From CAVYTF01 sp963708205 (GTDB lineage: Bacteria; Bacteroidota; Bacteroidia; Chitinophagales; Chitinophagaceae): a DNA stretch of 64,000 bases. The DNA lies in the NCBI GenBank assembly GCA_963708205.1, contig OY970196.1:2232001-2296000 (forward strand). The letters are read 5' to 3'. Position numbers and translations under genes: made by a program. Shown here in pieces: positions 44,897-53,747 of this stretch (position 1 is its first letter; every line of letters begins with the position of its first letter). The notes under the pieces are model-generated. The model did no database searches. It was not told the DNA's origin and saw nothing but the letters and a program-made list of their open reading frames with translations.

Positions 44897-46768
44897 ATGA
44901 ACATGGACAAGAATACCATTATTGGTGTTGTGCTGCTGGGGTTATTATTTTTTGGATTTTTCTATTTTACAAATAAGGAACAGCAGGCAGATATGGCGAT
45001 GCAAAAAGCGCAGGCTGATTCTATTGCACGCGTAAATGCTTTGAAAGTAAAACCAGTGGATGCAGTAAAAGCGCAACGTGATTCTTTAGTAGAAGATTCT
45101 GCTGAAAGGGTGCAGGTTGCCGGCAATTTTCAAAGTGCTGCTGCGGGTTCTGAACAAACAACTGTTGTAGAAAATGAATTGATGAAGGTAACTTTTACTA
45201 ACAAAGGTGGAATTGTAAAAAGTGTTACGCTGAAAAATTTCAGGTCGTGGGATAGCAGTCTTGTAACCTTATCGGGTGACAAAGGTGATGCGCTTGGTTA
45301 TGCCATCAACACAGCACCAAATCAATCGTCTCAAACATCTAATTTATATTTTGCTTCTTCCGGCGTTAATAAAAATGCTGATGGTTCGCAAACAATTTCT
45401 TTTACACTCAGTTCTGCTTCGGCCAACGGTGAAAGTATAACGCACCAGTTTATTATTCATCCAAATGATTACATGATCGACTGGAATATAATGCTCACCG
45501 GCGCTGATAAATTGCTTACGCAAAACACACTGAACCTGCAGTGGAGTATTATGCAAAACCAGGCGCAGCTTTCATCTGATTATGAAAAACAACAAAGCCG
45601 TTTTTGTTTTTTGAATAATGATGGGTATGATTTTGATCGTGCGTACAGCAGCGGCGCGTCGGATGATATTAAGAATGGCACGCAATGGGTTTCTTTTAAA
45701 CAGCAATTTTTCAACACAACTATTATTGCAAAAGATAAATATAAAAGCGGGCATGCAGATATGAAGCCTGCTTCTGATAGTTTGCACCAGTTATATGCAT
45801 CTACAGCAAATATGCAAGTGGGTGTTCCGCCTGCAAGTGCTGCCACTGTTGGGTTTCAACTATATTTTGGTCCGAATGATTATCACATATTGGAGAAGTA
45901 CAATAATGGAATGGAAAATATTATTGATCTTGGATCAGGTATCTTTTCTTTCGTAAAATATATTAACCGCTGGATTATTATGCCAGTGTTTAACTTTCTT
46001 GCGGGCTTTGCTTCAAATTACGGATGGGTTATCGCTTTACTAACTTTGTTTATAAGATTGGTTACATCACCACTAACTTATTCAAGTTATTTAAGCGGAG
46101 CAAAAATGAAAGTGATGCGACCTGAGCTTGATATTTTAAAAAAGAAAATGGGCAGCGATCAACAAGGTTATGCGATGGAGCAAATGAAAGTTTTTCGGGA
46201 GGCAGGCATAAATCCCGTCGGTGGTTGCATTCCGGCATTACTTCAAATTCCGATTTTCTTTTCGTTGTATAGTTTTTTTAGCTCGAATATTTTATTGCGC
46301 GGCCAAAAATTTCTTTGGTCGCCAGATCTTTCTGCATACGATCCTTTTTTTAAATTTCATACTTCCGTTTGGCTTATCGGGGATCATGTTAGTTTATTTA
46401 CTATCACCGCAGTTGCAACGAATTTTATGATCTCTTTATATAGTCGGAATAATATGCCTACAGATCAAAGCAATCCGGCGATGAAGTACATGCCTTTTAT
46501 TTTTCCCTTTATTTTATTCTTTGTGTTTAACCGCTTACCTGCTGCGTTAACGTGGTATTACACTGTGTCGAACATTGTTACGCTTGGAATTCAATTTGTA
46601 ATTCAGAAATATATTATTGATCATGATAAAATTCTTGCGCAAATAGATCTAAAAAGAAAATCACCAAAAGCTAAACCAAAAAGCAAATTCCAGGAACGTT
46701 ATCAAATGATGCTTGAAAATCAGAAAAAAATTCAGGAGATGAAACAAAAATCTTCAGGAAAAAAGTAA
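44897..46768 (+). CDS. yidC: Membrane protein insertase YidC
   Basis: YidC inserts proteins into the inner membrane alone or with SecYEG. The 623-residue product has an N-terminal span (residues 6-24), a long periplasmic domain with beta-sandwich features (about 80-350), and the conserved insertase core from YGWVIALLTLFIRLVTSPLT near 377 through FREAGINPVGGCIPALLQIP to PALTWYYTVSNIVTLGIQFV. The C-terminus is basic. The ATG at 44897 is chosen over an in-frame TTG at 44855. The usual neighbours rnpA and rpmH are not here. Confidence 0.95.
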   Translation: MNMDKNTIIGVVLLGLLFFGFFYFTNKEQQADMAMQKAQADSIARVNALKVKPVDAVKAQRDSLVEDSAERVQVAGNFQSAAAGSEQTTVVENELMKVTFTNKGGIVKSVTLKNFRSWDSSLVTLSGDKGDALGYAINTAPNQSSQTSNLYFASSGVNKNADGSQTISFTLSSASANGESITHQFIIHPNDYMIDWNIMLTGADKLLTQNTLNLQWSIMQNQAQLSSDYEKQQSRFCFLNNDGYDFDRAYSSGASDDIKNGTQWVSFKQQFFNTTIIAKDKYKSGHADMKPASDSLHQLYASTANMQVGVPPASAATVGFQLYFGPNDYHILEKYNNGMENIIDLGSGIFSFVKYINRWIIMPVFNFLAGFASNYGWVIALLTLFIRLVTSPLTYSSYLSGAKMKVMRPELDILKKKMGSDQQGYAMEQMKVFREAGINPVGGCIPALLQIPIFFSLYSFFSSNILLRGQKFLWSPDLSAYDPFFKFHTSVWLIGDHVSLFTITAVATNFMISLYSRNNMPTDQSNPAMKYMPFIFPFILFFVFNRLPAALTWYYTVSNIVTLGIQFVIQKYIIDHDKILAQIDLKRKSPKAKPKSKFQERYQMMLENQKKIQEMKQKSSGKK

Positions 46769-46882
46769 GACATTCTTCCCATAGTTTTTCAAGATAAAAT
46801 AGTTTTTGAGTGAAGTTAAATTGGTGGTAAACATTTTTTATCACAGTTTATATTTCATTTGTCAGAATTATTTTTGTTTGCG

Positions 46883-48223
46883 ATGAAAAAAGTTTTCCCT
46901 GCCATTGTTATTCTTATTGCCTTGTCTTTACTTGGCATTATTGTTTTGCAAATCTCATGGCTTACAAATCTGTTACAGGTACAGGGACAAAATTTATTAT
47001 CAAAAGTTGACAAAGCTGCAATAAATGTTACAACCGAATTAAGCAAAGAATCTTCAATGCCCTTTGGTCGCCCGCAGCAAAATATGCAGGTAATGCCTGA
47101 TGGCAGGCTTTCCTATAACGTTATGCCATTGTCACTTATTTCTCAGCGCTATACCGAACAGGAAATTTATAATAAAATAAAAAAGTCGCTTCAGACCGAA
47201 GGATTGAACGATCTCCGATTTGAATTTGGCATTACTTCAAATTCTGAACAGGGCTTGATAGAAATGCAATCTCAAAATTTTCAGGATGCAGCGCTTGATA
47301 CAGTGCATAACAGACGCGAAGTAATTCCTATCATTCCACAAAATTCAAATGATATTGGCTTGATTGCTTATGAAAATCTATTCATCATTATTCCTGATTT
47401 TAAAACACAACTCTGGCAAACCTTAGTGTGGATGGTTGTTGGCTCTTCATTATTTACTCTTATTATAATTGCGGCATTTTATCTCACAGTAAAAACCATA
47501 TTAAATCAACGCCAACTAAATAAAATAAAAAGCGATTTTATAAATAACATGACGCATGAATTAAAAACACCGCTTGCAACTATTTCTCTTGCTGTGGATG
47601 CTTTACGAAATGAAAAAGTGCAGAATGATATTGATAAAAGAAAATATTTCAGTAGTGTAATTAAAGAAGAAAATAAAAAAATGAATGTGCATGTCGAAAC
47701 TATTTTGCAGGCGGCTTTAATGGATAGGCAGGAATTAAAATTGAAGTACGCACCAATTCATGTACATGAAATAATTCATAAAGTAATTGAGCATTTCAAA
47801 CTTCAGCTCAATGAAAAAAAGGGAGAAGTATTATTGAATTTGAATGCGAAGAATGATATCATCAGCGGCGATGAAGTTCACTTTACAAATCTCATCAATA
47901 ACTTAGTTGACAATGCTATAAAATATTCTAATGAAAAGATCATCATCAAAATAACGACACATTCCTCTGCGAAATATTTTGTGTTACAAATACAAGACAA
48001 CGGCATTGGTATGAGCAAAGAAACGGTGAAAAGAATATTTGAAAAATTTTATCGCGCACATACCGGAAACCTGCATAATGTAAAGGGTTTTGGCTTAGGA
48101 ATGAGTTATGTAAAAACTGTGATTGATGCACATAAAGGAAAAATAAAAGTAGAAAGTGCTTTAGGAAAAGGAAGCACATTCATTATTGAAATGTTGTTGG
48201 CAAACGCGCAAAACAATATGTAA
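46883..48223 (+). CDS. Sensor histidine kinase without an adjacent response regulator
   Basis: The 446-residue kinase has two membrane spans (residues 7-27 and about 183-203) flanking a 150-residue periplasmic sensor, a HisKA domain with phosphoaccepting H225 in NNMTHELKTPLATIS, an N box NNLVDNAIKYSN, a G1 box DNGIGM, and GFGLGMSYVKTVIDAHKGKI. It begins at ATG 46883; a TTG upstream adds eight residues. No response regulator gene adjoins it, so the partner lies elsewhere. The signal is unknown. Confidence 0.93.
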   Translation: MKKVFPAIVILIALSLLGIIVLQISWLTNLLQVQGQNLLSKVDKAAINVTTELSKESSMPFGRPQQNMQVMPDGRLSYNVMPLSLISQRYTEQEIYNKIKKSLQTEGLNDLRFEFGITSNSEQGLIEMQSQNFQDAALDTVHNRREVIPIIPQNSNDIGLIAYENLFIIIPDFKTQLWQTLVWMVVGSSLFTLIIIAAFYLTVKTILNQRQLNKIKSDFINNMTHELKTPLATISLAVDALRNEKVQNDIDKRKYFSSVIKEENKKMNVHVETILQAALMDRQELKLKYAPIHVHEIIHKVIEHFKLQLNEKKGEVLLNLNAKNDIISGDEVHFTNLINNLVDNAIKYSNEKIIIKITTHSSAKYFVLQIQDNGIGMSKETVKRIFEKFYRAHTGNLHNVKGFGLGMSYVKTVIDAHKGKIKVESALGKGSTFIIEMLLANAQNNM

Positions 48224-48226
48224 TTT

Positions 48227-49447
48227 TTAGTTTGAGTTCCAAATAAGACAACCATCTCCATAACTTAAAAAACGAAAATTATTTGCAAGTGCATACTCAT
48301 AAATTTTCTTCCAATTTTTTCCTGCAATTGCTGCTATTAATAAAAGTAATGTAGATTTTGGCTGATGAAAATTTGTGATTATTCCTTTTGCAATTTTTAA
48401 TTTGTATCCCGGAACAATCATCAATTGTGTTTTGCTGATTATTTTATTTTTATCATTTTCATGCATCCATTTTAAAAGATTTTGCAAAGAATCTTTTGAC
48501 GAAATATTTTGAGGTAATTCATACGCTTCCCATTGTTTAATCGCGACATCAGTAATTTTTTTTTGTTCAATAATTTTTACGCCCATCCAATAAAGACTTT
48601 CTATTGTACGCAAAGAAGTTGTACCAACTGCGATAATATTTTGGTCTATATAATTAATTAAATTTTCAATGAAATTTTTGCTTACTTCAAAGTATTCTGA
48701 ATGCATGCTATGCTCTGCAATTTTTTCACTTTTTACAGGTTTAAAAGTTCCTGCGCCAACATGAAGCGTTATAAAATGTTTCTTTATTTTTTTTATTTCT
48801 AAGCTTGCAAATAGTTGTTTTGTAAAATGCAAACCAGCTGTTGGTGCAGCAACAGAGCCATCAATTCTTGCATAAATAGTTTGATAATTTTCCTGATCTT
48901 TTTCTTCAGGCTTGCGATGTAAATAAGGTGGTAAAGGCATTGATCCTGCTGCTTGCAAAACTTCTGAAAAGCTTACATCATCATCATTCCAGCTGAATTC
49001 AATTAAGAAAACATCATTTTCTTTTTTTATTTTTTTTGCTGATAATCCTACTATCTTTTTTTCAAATTCTATTTTTTTTTGTAAGATATTTTCTTTCCAT
49101 TTTTTTTCACCACCAACTAAACATTTCCAACGCACTTTTTGTTTTTGCATCATTGCAGATGTGATATCCAAATATTCTTCAGCAGGTTCGAGACAAAATA
49201 GTTCTATTATACTTCCACTTGATTTTTCAAATAATATTCTCGCAGGTAAAACTTTTGTATCATTAAAAATCAGGAGCGAATTTTGGTTTAAATATTCATG
49301 CAGATTTGAATAAATATCCTCACAGATTTTTTCATTTTTATAAATAAGTAATTTGCTTTTATCTCTTTCTGCTAACTGATGCTTTGCAATTTTAGCATCG
49401 GGTAATTCGTAATCAAAATCTTTAATAAAAATTTCCTTTGGATCCAT
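48227..49447 (-). CDS. queA: tRNA preQ1(34) S-adenosylmethionine ribosyltransferase-isomerase
   Basis: QueA makes epoxyqueuosine in the wobble position of GUN tRNAs by transferring the ribosyl part of SAM to preQ1. The 406-residue product has PDAKIAKHQLAERDKSKLL near 16, NSLLIFNDTKVLPARILFEK near 54, the active-region AAPTAGLHFT near 210-219, ITLHVGAGTFKPV near 236, VGTTSLRTIESLYW near 278 and a C-terminal NFHQPKSTLLLLIAA. The length is somewhat above the usual 345-360. It is divergent from the dcw cluster, with regulatory-looking repeats in the gap. Confidence 0.95.
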   Translation of the reverse strand: MDPKEIFIKDFDYELPDAKIAKHQLAERDKSKLLIYKNEKICEDIYSNLHEYLNQNSLLIFNDTKVLPARILFEKSSGSIIELFCLEPAEEYLDITSAMMQKQKVRWKCLVGGEKKWKENILQKKIEFEKKIVGLSAKKIKKENDVFLIEFSWNDDDVSFSEVLQAAGSMPLPPYLHRKPEEKDQENYQTIYARIDGSVAAPTAGLHFTKQLFASLEIKKIKKHFITLHVGAGTFKPVKSEKIAEHSMHSEYFEVSKNFIENLINYIDQNIIAVGTTSLRTIESLYWMGVKIIEQKKITDVAIKQWEAYELPQNISSKDSLQNLLKWMHENDKNKIISKTQLMIVPGYKLKIAKGIITNFHQPKSTLLLLIAAIAGKNWKKIYEYALANNFRFLSYGDGCLIWNSN

Positions 49448-49462
49448 TTCAATCGTTTACAG

Positions 49463-49516
49463 TTATTAACCTTTATCAACACTTATTCACACAACGATTT
49501 TTGCTTCTGTGAATAA
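49463..49516. promoter_or_regulatory. DnaA-box-like array upstream of queA and mraZ
   Basis: Three 9-mers stand at exact 10-base intervals: TTATTAACC (49463), TTATCAACA (49473) and TTATTCACA (49483). A fourth, TTATTCACA, lies on the other strand at 49508-49516. The two TTATTCACA fit the relaxed DnaA consensus TTATNCACA. The array is just upstream of the queA start and within 150 bases of mraZ. Confidence 0.5.
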
Positions 49517-49595
49517 TCTCCTAAAAGCCACGCCAAGTAAGCATTACAGCGAATTTATATCTGTGCAAAAGTAAGAAAAGAAAAATTTTGGAAAT

Positions 49596-49622
49596 AAAGT
49601 GGGAAAAAGTGTTATTTTGTGT
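49596..49622 (+). promoter_or_regulatory. MraZ box upstream of mraZ
   Basis: Three 7-mers AAAGTGG (49596), AAAGTGT (49606) and TTTGTGT (49616) follow each other with a 10-base period. This is the layout of known MraZ operators (AAAGTGK repeats with three-base spacers). It lies 33 bases before the mraZ start, so MraZ should regulate its own operon. Confidence 0.85.
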
Positions 49623-49654
49623 TGACAAATGTTTTTCGATTTAATTTTAATAGC

Positions 49655-50110
49655 ATGATCGGTTTTCTTGGCGAATATGAATCTACGATTGACGCAAAAG
49701 GAAGGTTCCTGCTTCCAGTTGGGTTTAAAAAACAATTGCCTGACGGTCAAACGCATTTTATAATAAGTCGTGGTTTTGAAAAATGTTTGAGTTTATATCC
49801 ATTAAAGAGTTGGCAACCTATTTATAAAAAAATAAGTGCGCTAAATGATTTTGATCCTAAGGTAAGAGAATTCCGTCGTCAATTTCTTGGAGGTGCAACT
49901 GAAATAGAATTAGATTCTGCCGGGCGTTTATTGTTGCCTGCGACATTAAAAAATTATGCAGAGCTGCAAAAAAATATAATTCTTGTTGCAGCTGTTGACA
50001 AAATTGAAATCTGGGATTCTTTAAAATATAAACAGTTCTTTGAAAATTTTTCACCTGAAGCTTTTAGCAGCCTGGCAAATGAAGTGATGGCAGACAAAGT
50101 AATTAAATGA
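49655..50110 (+). CDS. mraZ: Transcriptional regulator MraZ
   Basis: MraZ is the first gene of the dcw cluster and binds repeats upstream of its own operon. The 151-residue product has the two MraZ/SpoVT-AbrB-like half-domains: IGFLGEYESTIDAKGRFLLP with VGF near 2-25, and the second, EIELDSAGRLLLPATLKNYA near 85-104. The start is the ATG at 49655; a GTG start 12 codons upstream would lie inside the MraZ box. It is followed by rsmH after 45 bases. Confidence 0.95.
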   Translation: MIGFLGEYESTIDAKGRFLLPVGFKKQLPDGQTHFIISRGFEKCLSLYPLKSWQPIYKKISALNDFDPKVREFRRQFLGGATEIELDSAGRLLLPATLKNYAELQKNIILVAAVDKIEIWDSLKYKQFFENFSPEAFSSLANEVMADKVIK

Positions 50111-50155
50111 TTTGTTAGATGAGAAGAAAAGTAATTCATCATTTTAATTTCTTAC

Positions 50156-51061
50156 ATGCTAAACAACTTTCATATTCCGGTATTGCTTAGTGAAGCAATT
50201 AATGGCTTGCAAATAAAACCTGATGGTATTTATATCGATTGCACATTTGGTGGCGGCGGACATGCGAAAGAAATTTTAAAAAGGCTGAATGATAAAGGAA
50301 AATTAATTGCTTTTGATCAGGATGAAGCTGCGCTAAAAAATAATATAAAAGACGAAAGATTAATTTTTGTTTCACAAAACTTCATGCACCTGCAGCGTTT
50401 TTTAAAGTTGCATGGAATAACAAAAGCAGATGGCATACTTGCTGATCTTGGCGTAAGCAGTTATCAGTTTGATGAACAAAGCCGCGGATTTTCAACAAGG
50501 TTTGATGGACCGCTGGATATGAGAATGAATTTAAAAAATGATAGAACCGCAGCAGATATTTTGCAAAATTATTCAGAGCAAAGATTGCATAAAATGTTTG
50601 AACAATTCGGAGAAGTAACAAATGCAAAGACACTTGCAAAATATATTGTTCAACAGAGAACAGCCGCAAGTTTACAAACAACAGGTTCTTTTAAAAATAT
50701 GATCTCGCCGATGGTGAAAGGTAATCCGCATAAATATTTTGCGCAGGTTTTTCAGGCATTACGTATTGAAGTGAATGAAGAAATAGAATCGCTGAAAGCG
50801 TTGTTGGGGCAGATTCCTGATGTTTTGAATACGGGTGGAAGAGTTTCGATAATAACGTTTCACTCGATTGAAGATAGAATAGTGAAAAATTTTTTTAGGC
50901 AAGGAAGTGTTGATGAGTTAATTGAAAACCCTTTTGAAAGAAATGAAAAAGAAAGTCCGTTTAAAGTGATAACTAAAAAACCGATAACACCATCAGAAGC
51001 AGAAATAAAAAATAATCCGAGAAGCAGAAGTGCAAAATTGCGAATAATAGAAATGGAATAA
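50156..51061 (+). CDS. rsmH: 16S rRNA (cytosine-1402-N4)-methyltransferase RsmH
   Basis: RsmH (MraW) methylates N4 of C1402 in the P site of 16S rRNA with SAM. The 301-residue product shows HIPVLLSEAINGL near 6-18, the SAM motif IDCTFGGGGHAKEIL at 27-41, DGILADLGVSSYQFDEQSRG near 92-111 and the C-terminal RSRSAKLRIIE. It lies in the dcw order between mraZ and ftsL. A 118-base gap with a degenerate intergenic repeat (copy E) follows. Confidence 0.97.
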   Translation: MLNNFHIPVLLSEAINGLQIKPDGIYIDCTFGGGGHAKEILKRLNDKGKLIAFDQDEAALKNNIKDERLIFVSQNFMHLQRFLKLHGITKADGILADLGVSSYQFDEQSRGFSTRFDGPLDMRMNLKNDRTAADILQNYSEQRLHKMFEQFGEVTNAKTLAKYIVQQRTAASLQTTGSFKNMISPMVKGNPHKYFAQVFQALRIEVNEEIESLKALLGQIPDVLNTGGRVSIITFHSIEDRIVKNFFRQGSVDELIENPFERNEKESPFKVITKKPITPSEAEIKNNPRSRSAKLRIIEME

Positions 51062-51087
51062 AAGACTGGAAAAAGTTATTATTAAAT

Positions 51088-51127
51088 GTTGAGCAATGAG
51101 CTAAAAGATGAAAGGATTGCGACGCAA
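51088..51127 (-). repeat. Intergenic repeat, copy E (degenerate)
   Basis: TGCGACGCAA at 51118-51127 equals the last ten bases of the repeat core. The 20 bases before and including it match the core at 14 of 20, and GTTGAGCAATGAGC at 51088-51101 resembles the outer arm of copy B at the right distance. It is the weakest copy and lies between rsmH and ftsL. Confidence 0.5.
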
Positions 51128-51179
51128 CGATGATGCTATGAAATGCTAAAGCTGGTATCAAAAAAAATAAATTAAAAAA

Positions 51180-51518
51180 ATGTCTGAAGGACGAAATAAA
51201 AAGCAAGGTTCGAGATTAACAGGTTTTGCATCAAGCCTTTTATATTATAAATGGATCACAAAAAACATTGGGTTTTTTTTGTTCATCACCTTGCTTGCAA
51301 TTATATACATAGCGAACGGTCATAAAGCAGATAATATGCTTAGAAATATCAATGCTACAAACAGAGATGTGAAAGATTTGCAGTACGAATATAAAACGCT
51401 GAAGAGTGAAGTGATCTTTAAAAGCCGCGAAGAACAAGTTGTGAAAGCCGCACAGCCATTGGGTTTGCAGCTTCCAGACTCTTTGCCGGTGCAGATAACA
51501 GCTATAACAAAAAATTAG
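51180..51518 (+). CDS. ftsL: Cell division protein FtsL-like
   Basis: FtsL forms the FtsQLB complex that activates septal wall synthesis. The 112-residue product has a basic cytoplasmic N-terminus (about 27 residues), a membrane span (NIGFFLFITLLAIIYIANGH, about 29-48) and a coiled-coil periplasmic part (DVKDLQYEYKTLKSEVIFKS). The sequence is poorly conserved across phyla, so the call rests on size, topology and position between rsmH and ftsI. Confidence 0.85.
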   Translation: MSEGRNKKQGSRLTGFASSLLYYKWITKNIGFFLFITLLAIIYIANGHKADNMLRNINATNRDVKDLQYEYKTLKSEVIFKSREEQVVKAAQPLGLQLPDSLPVQITAITKN

Positions 51519-51599
51519 AAATGAAAAACCAAAACATTATCCTTTACTTATGAAAACCTGGTTGCTAATCAGAAAAAAATAAATGGATTGAAAACAAAA

Positions 51600-53741
51600 A
51601 TGACCTCAACCGCTGAAGTGAAACGTGACATTTTATGGCGCGTATATGTTTGCTTTATTGCTGTGATTTTGATGTGCGTTTTAATCTTAATAAAAGCCTT
51701 TACCATTCAGCAGGTGCAGGGAAAATATTGGCGAAGTATGAGCGACAGCATGCACGAAAAAATTCAGGAAATTGAAGCAGACAGAGGAACAATTTATAGT
51801 GATGATGGGCAAATGTTAAGCACGAGCATTCCGCAGTTTGATATATATATTGATTTTCAAGCCGATGGTTTGATAGATGATAATGGCAAGCTTTTCAAAG
51901 AAAATGTAGATTCATTAAGTTATGATCTTGCTGATCTTTTTAATGATAAAACTCAAAGCCAATACGAAAGATTATTGCAACAAGGCTATGCTTCTCAAGA
52001 CAGATATTTTTTATTGAAAAAGAAAGTTGGGTTCGAGGATTATAAAAAGATGAAGACATTTCCGCTTGTGAGGCTTGGCAGAAATAAGAGCGGCTTTATT
52101 GCTGAAACAAAAAACATCAGGCTTAATCCTTATCAATTATTAGCATACAGAACTATTGGTCTTGATAGAGAAAATTCACAAAAAGTTGGTTTGGAACAAA
52201 CTTATGATACTGCGCTAAAAGGCACGACAGGCAAGCGTTTGGTGAGATTCATTGCTGGTGGTGTTGCAGTGCCGGTTGATGACAGCAACTTTAGTATTGA
52301 GCCTGAGAACGGAAAAGATATTGTTTCAACACTTGACATGCACATGCAGGAAATAACAGAAAATGCTTTAATAAAAATGATGATCGATAATGAAGCGCAG
52401 CATGGTTGCGCGATTGTAATGGAAGTAAAAACAGGAAAGATAAAAGCAATTGCTAATCTTGGCAAACGCCCTGATGGAAGTTATTGGGAAGATTATAATT
52501 ATGCATTAACACCTACAGAACCGGGCTCAACTTTTAAGCTCGTAACATTATTAAGTGCACTCGAAGACAACAAGGTTTCATTGCATGATATGGTTGATCT
52601 GCAAGGTGGGGTTTGGCAAATAAACGGACGTACAGTTTATGATGCAGAAAAACATGGGTTGAATTATGTGACAGTAAAAAAAGCTTTTGAACTAAGCTCA
52701 AACGTAGGACTGGCAAAGGTTGCGTACAATAGTTATGCAAGTAATCCTTCTGCCTTTATTCATCATATTGATTTGCTTGGCTTAAATCATAAAACAGGTG
52801 TTGATCTTGCGGGTGAACCTTCGCCCACTATTTTTTCGCCCGGCAGTAAATATTGGAGTGCAACAACTTTGCCCTGGATGGGCTTTGGATATAATTTAGA
52901 AATTGCTCCGCTGGAAACTGCAACCATGTATAATGCTATTGCGAATGGTGGTAAAATGATGAAGCCTTATTTGGTTGATGAAGAAGAACAGGATGGACAG
53001 GTATTAAAACAATTTCAGCCTACTGTTTTGCATAATGCTGTATGTAGTAAAAATACCTGGCAGGAATTATATGAATGTTTATACGGAGTTTGCAATGATA
53101 GCTTGGGAACTGCGTTCGGTTTATTTAAAGGATCAAAATATCATGTCGCCGGAAAGACAGGCACAGCGCTTGTTGCAGAAGGATCACATGGTTATGCAAA
53201 TCATATTTATCAATCAACATTTGCAGGTTTTTTTCCTGCTGAAAATCCTCAATATACATGTGTTGTTGTAATTGTAAATAAACCTTTTGCCGCAAAATTT
53301 TATGGTGCTGCTGTTGCCGGTCCTGTTTTTAAAGAGATCGCTGATCAATTATATACAATGTATGTGAAGCAGGATAAATCTTATAACAATTTCACTGCAG
53401 CTCTAAAAAAAGACACCACTTATTTTAGTTACGAAGGATCAAGTAATGAAATAAAAGATGTAATGAATCAACTGCATATTAGTTACCATGATTCTTCATC
53501 AGCAAAAAGTAAATGGATAAAAGTTTCAAAGGAGAATGAAAATGCATCAGTAAAGAATGTTCAAATTATCTCTAATGCAATGCCGCAACTAACAGGTATG
53601 GGTTTAAAAGATGCATTGGATATATGCGAGAGTATTGGTTTGAAAGTAAATGTGAAAGGCGTTGGAAAAGTAATGGCACAGTCAATTTCGGCAGGTCAGG
53701 CAATAGCAAGAGGACAATTAATAAATATAGAATTGAATTAA
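51600..53741 (+). CDS. ftsI: Septal peptidoglycan transpeptidase (PBP3/FtsI) with PASTA domain
   Basis: FtsI cross-links new septal peptidoglycan in the periplasm. The 713-residue product has one membrane span (residues 12-33), a pedestal domain, and the transpeptidase motifs S310-T-F-K313 in PGSTFKLVTL, SSN at 366-368 and K519-T-G521. The C-terminus from about 643 (MPQLTGMGLKDALDICESIG, LKVNVKGVGKVM) is a single PASTA domain, as is common in Bacteroidota PBPs. The start is the ATG at 51600; a TTG at 51588 is the only alternative. It follows ftsL and precedes murE by six bases. Confidence 0.95.
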   Translation: MTSTAEVKRDILWRVYVCFIAVILMCVLILIKAFTIQQVQGKYWRSMSDSMHEKIQEIEADRGTIYSDDGQMLSTSIPQFDIYIDFQADGLIDDNGKLFKENVDSLSYDLADLFNDKTQSQYERLLQQGYASQDRYFLLKKKVGFEDYKKMKTFPLVRLGRNKSGFIAETKNIRLNPYQLLAYRTIGLDRENSQKVGLEQTYDTALKGTTGKRLVRFIAGGVAVPVDDSNFSIEPENGKDIVSTLDMHMQEITENALIKMMIDNEAQHGCAIVMEVKTGKIKAIANLGKRPDGSYWEDYNYALTPTEPGSTFKLVTLLSALEDNKVSLHDMVDLQGGVWQINGRTVYDAEKHGLNYVTVKKAFELSSNVGLAKVAYNSYASNPSAFIHHIDLLGLNHKTGVDLAGEPSPTIFSPGSKYWSATTLPWMGFGYNLEIAPLETATMYNAIANGGKMMKPYLVDEEEQDGQVLKQFQPTVLHNAVCSKNTWQELYECLYGVCNDSLGTAFGLFKGSKYHVAGKTGTALVAEGSHGYANHIYQSTFAGFFPAENPQYTCVVVIVNKPFAAKFYGAAVAGPVFKEIADQLYTMYVKQDKSYNNFTAALKKDTTYFSYEGSSNEIKDVMNQLHISYHDSSSAKSKWIKVSKENENASVKNVQIISNAMPQLTGMGLKDALDICESIGLKVNVKGVGKVMAQSISAGQAIARGQLINIELN

Positions 53742-53747
53742 TTATTA

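Noticed and set aside
49463..49516. An origin of replication at the DnaA-like array
   Set aside because: No dnaA or other origin-linked genes are near and the array is short, so a regulatory role is more likely.
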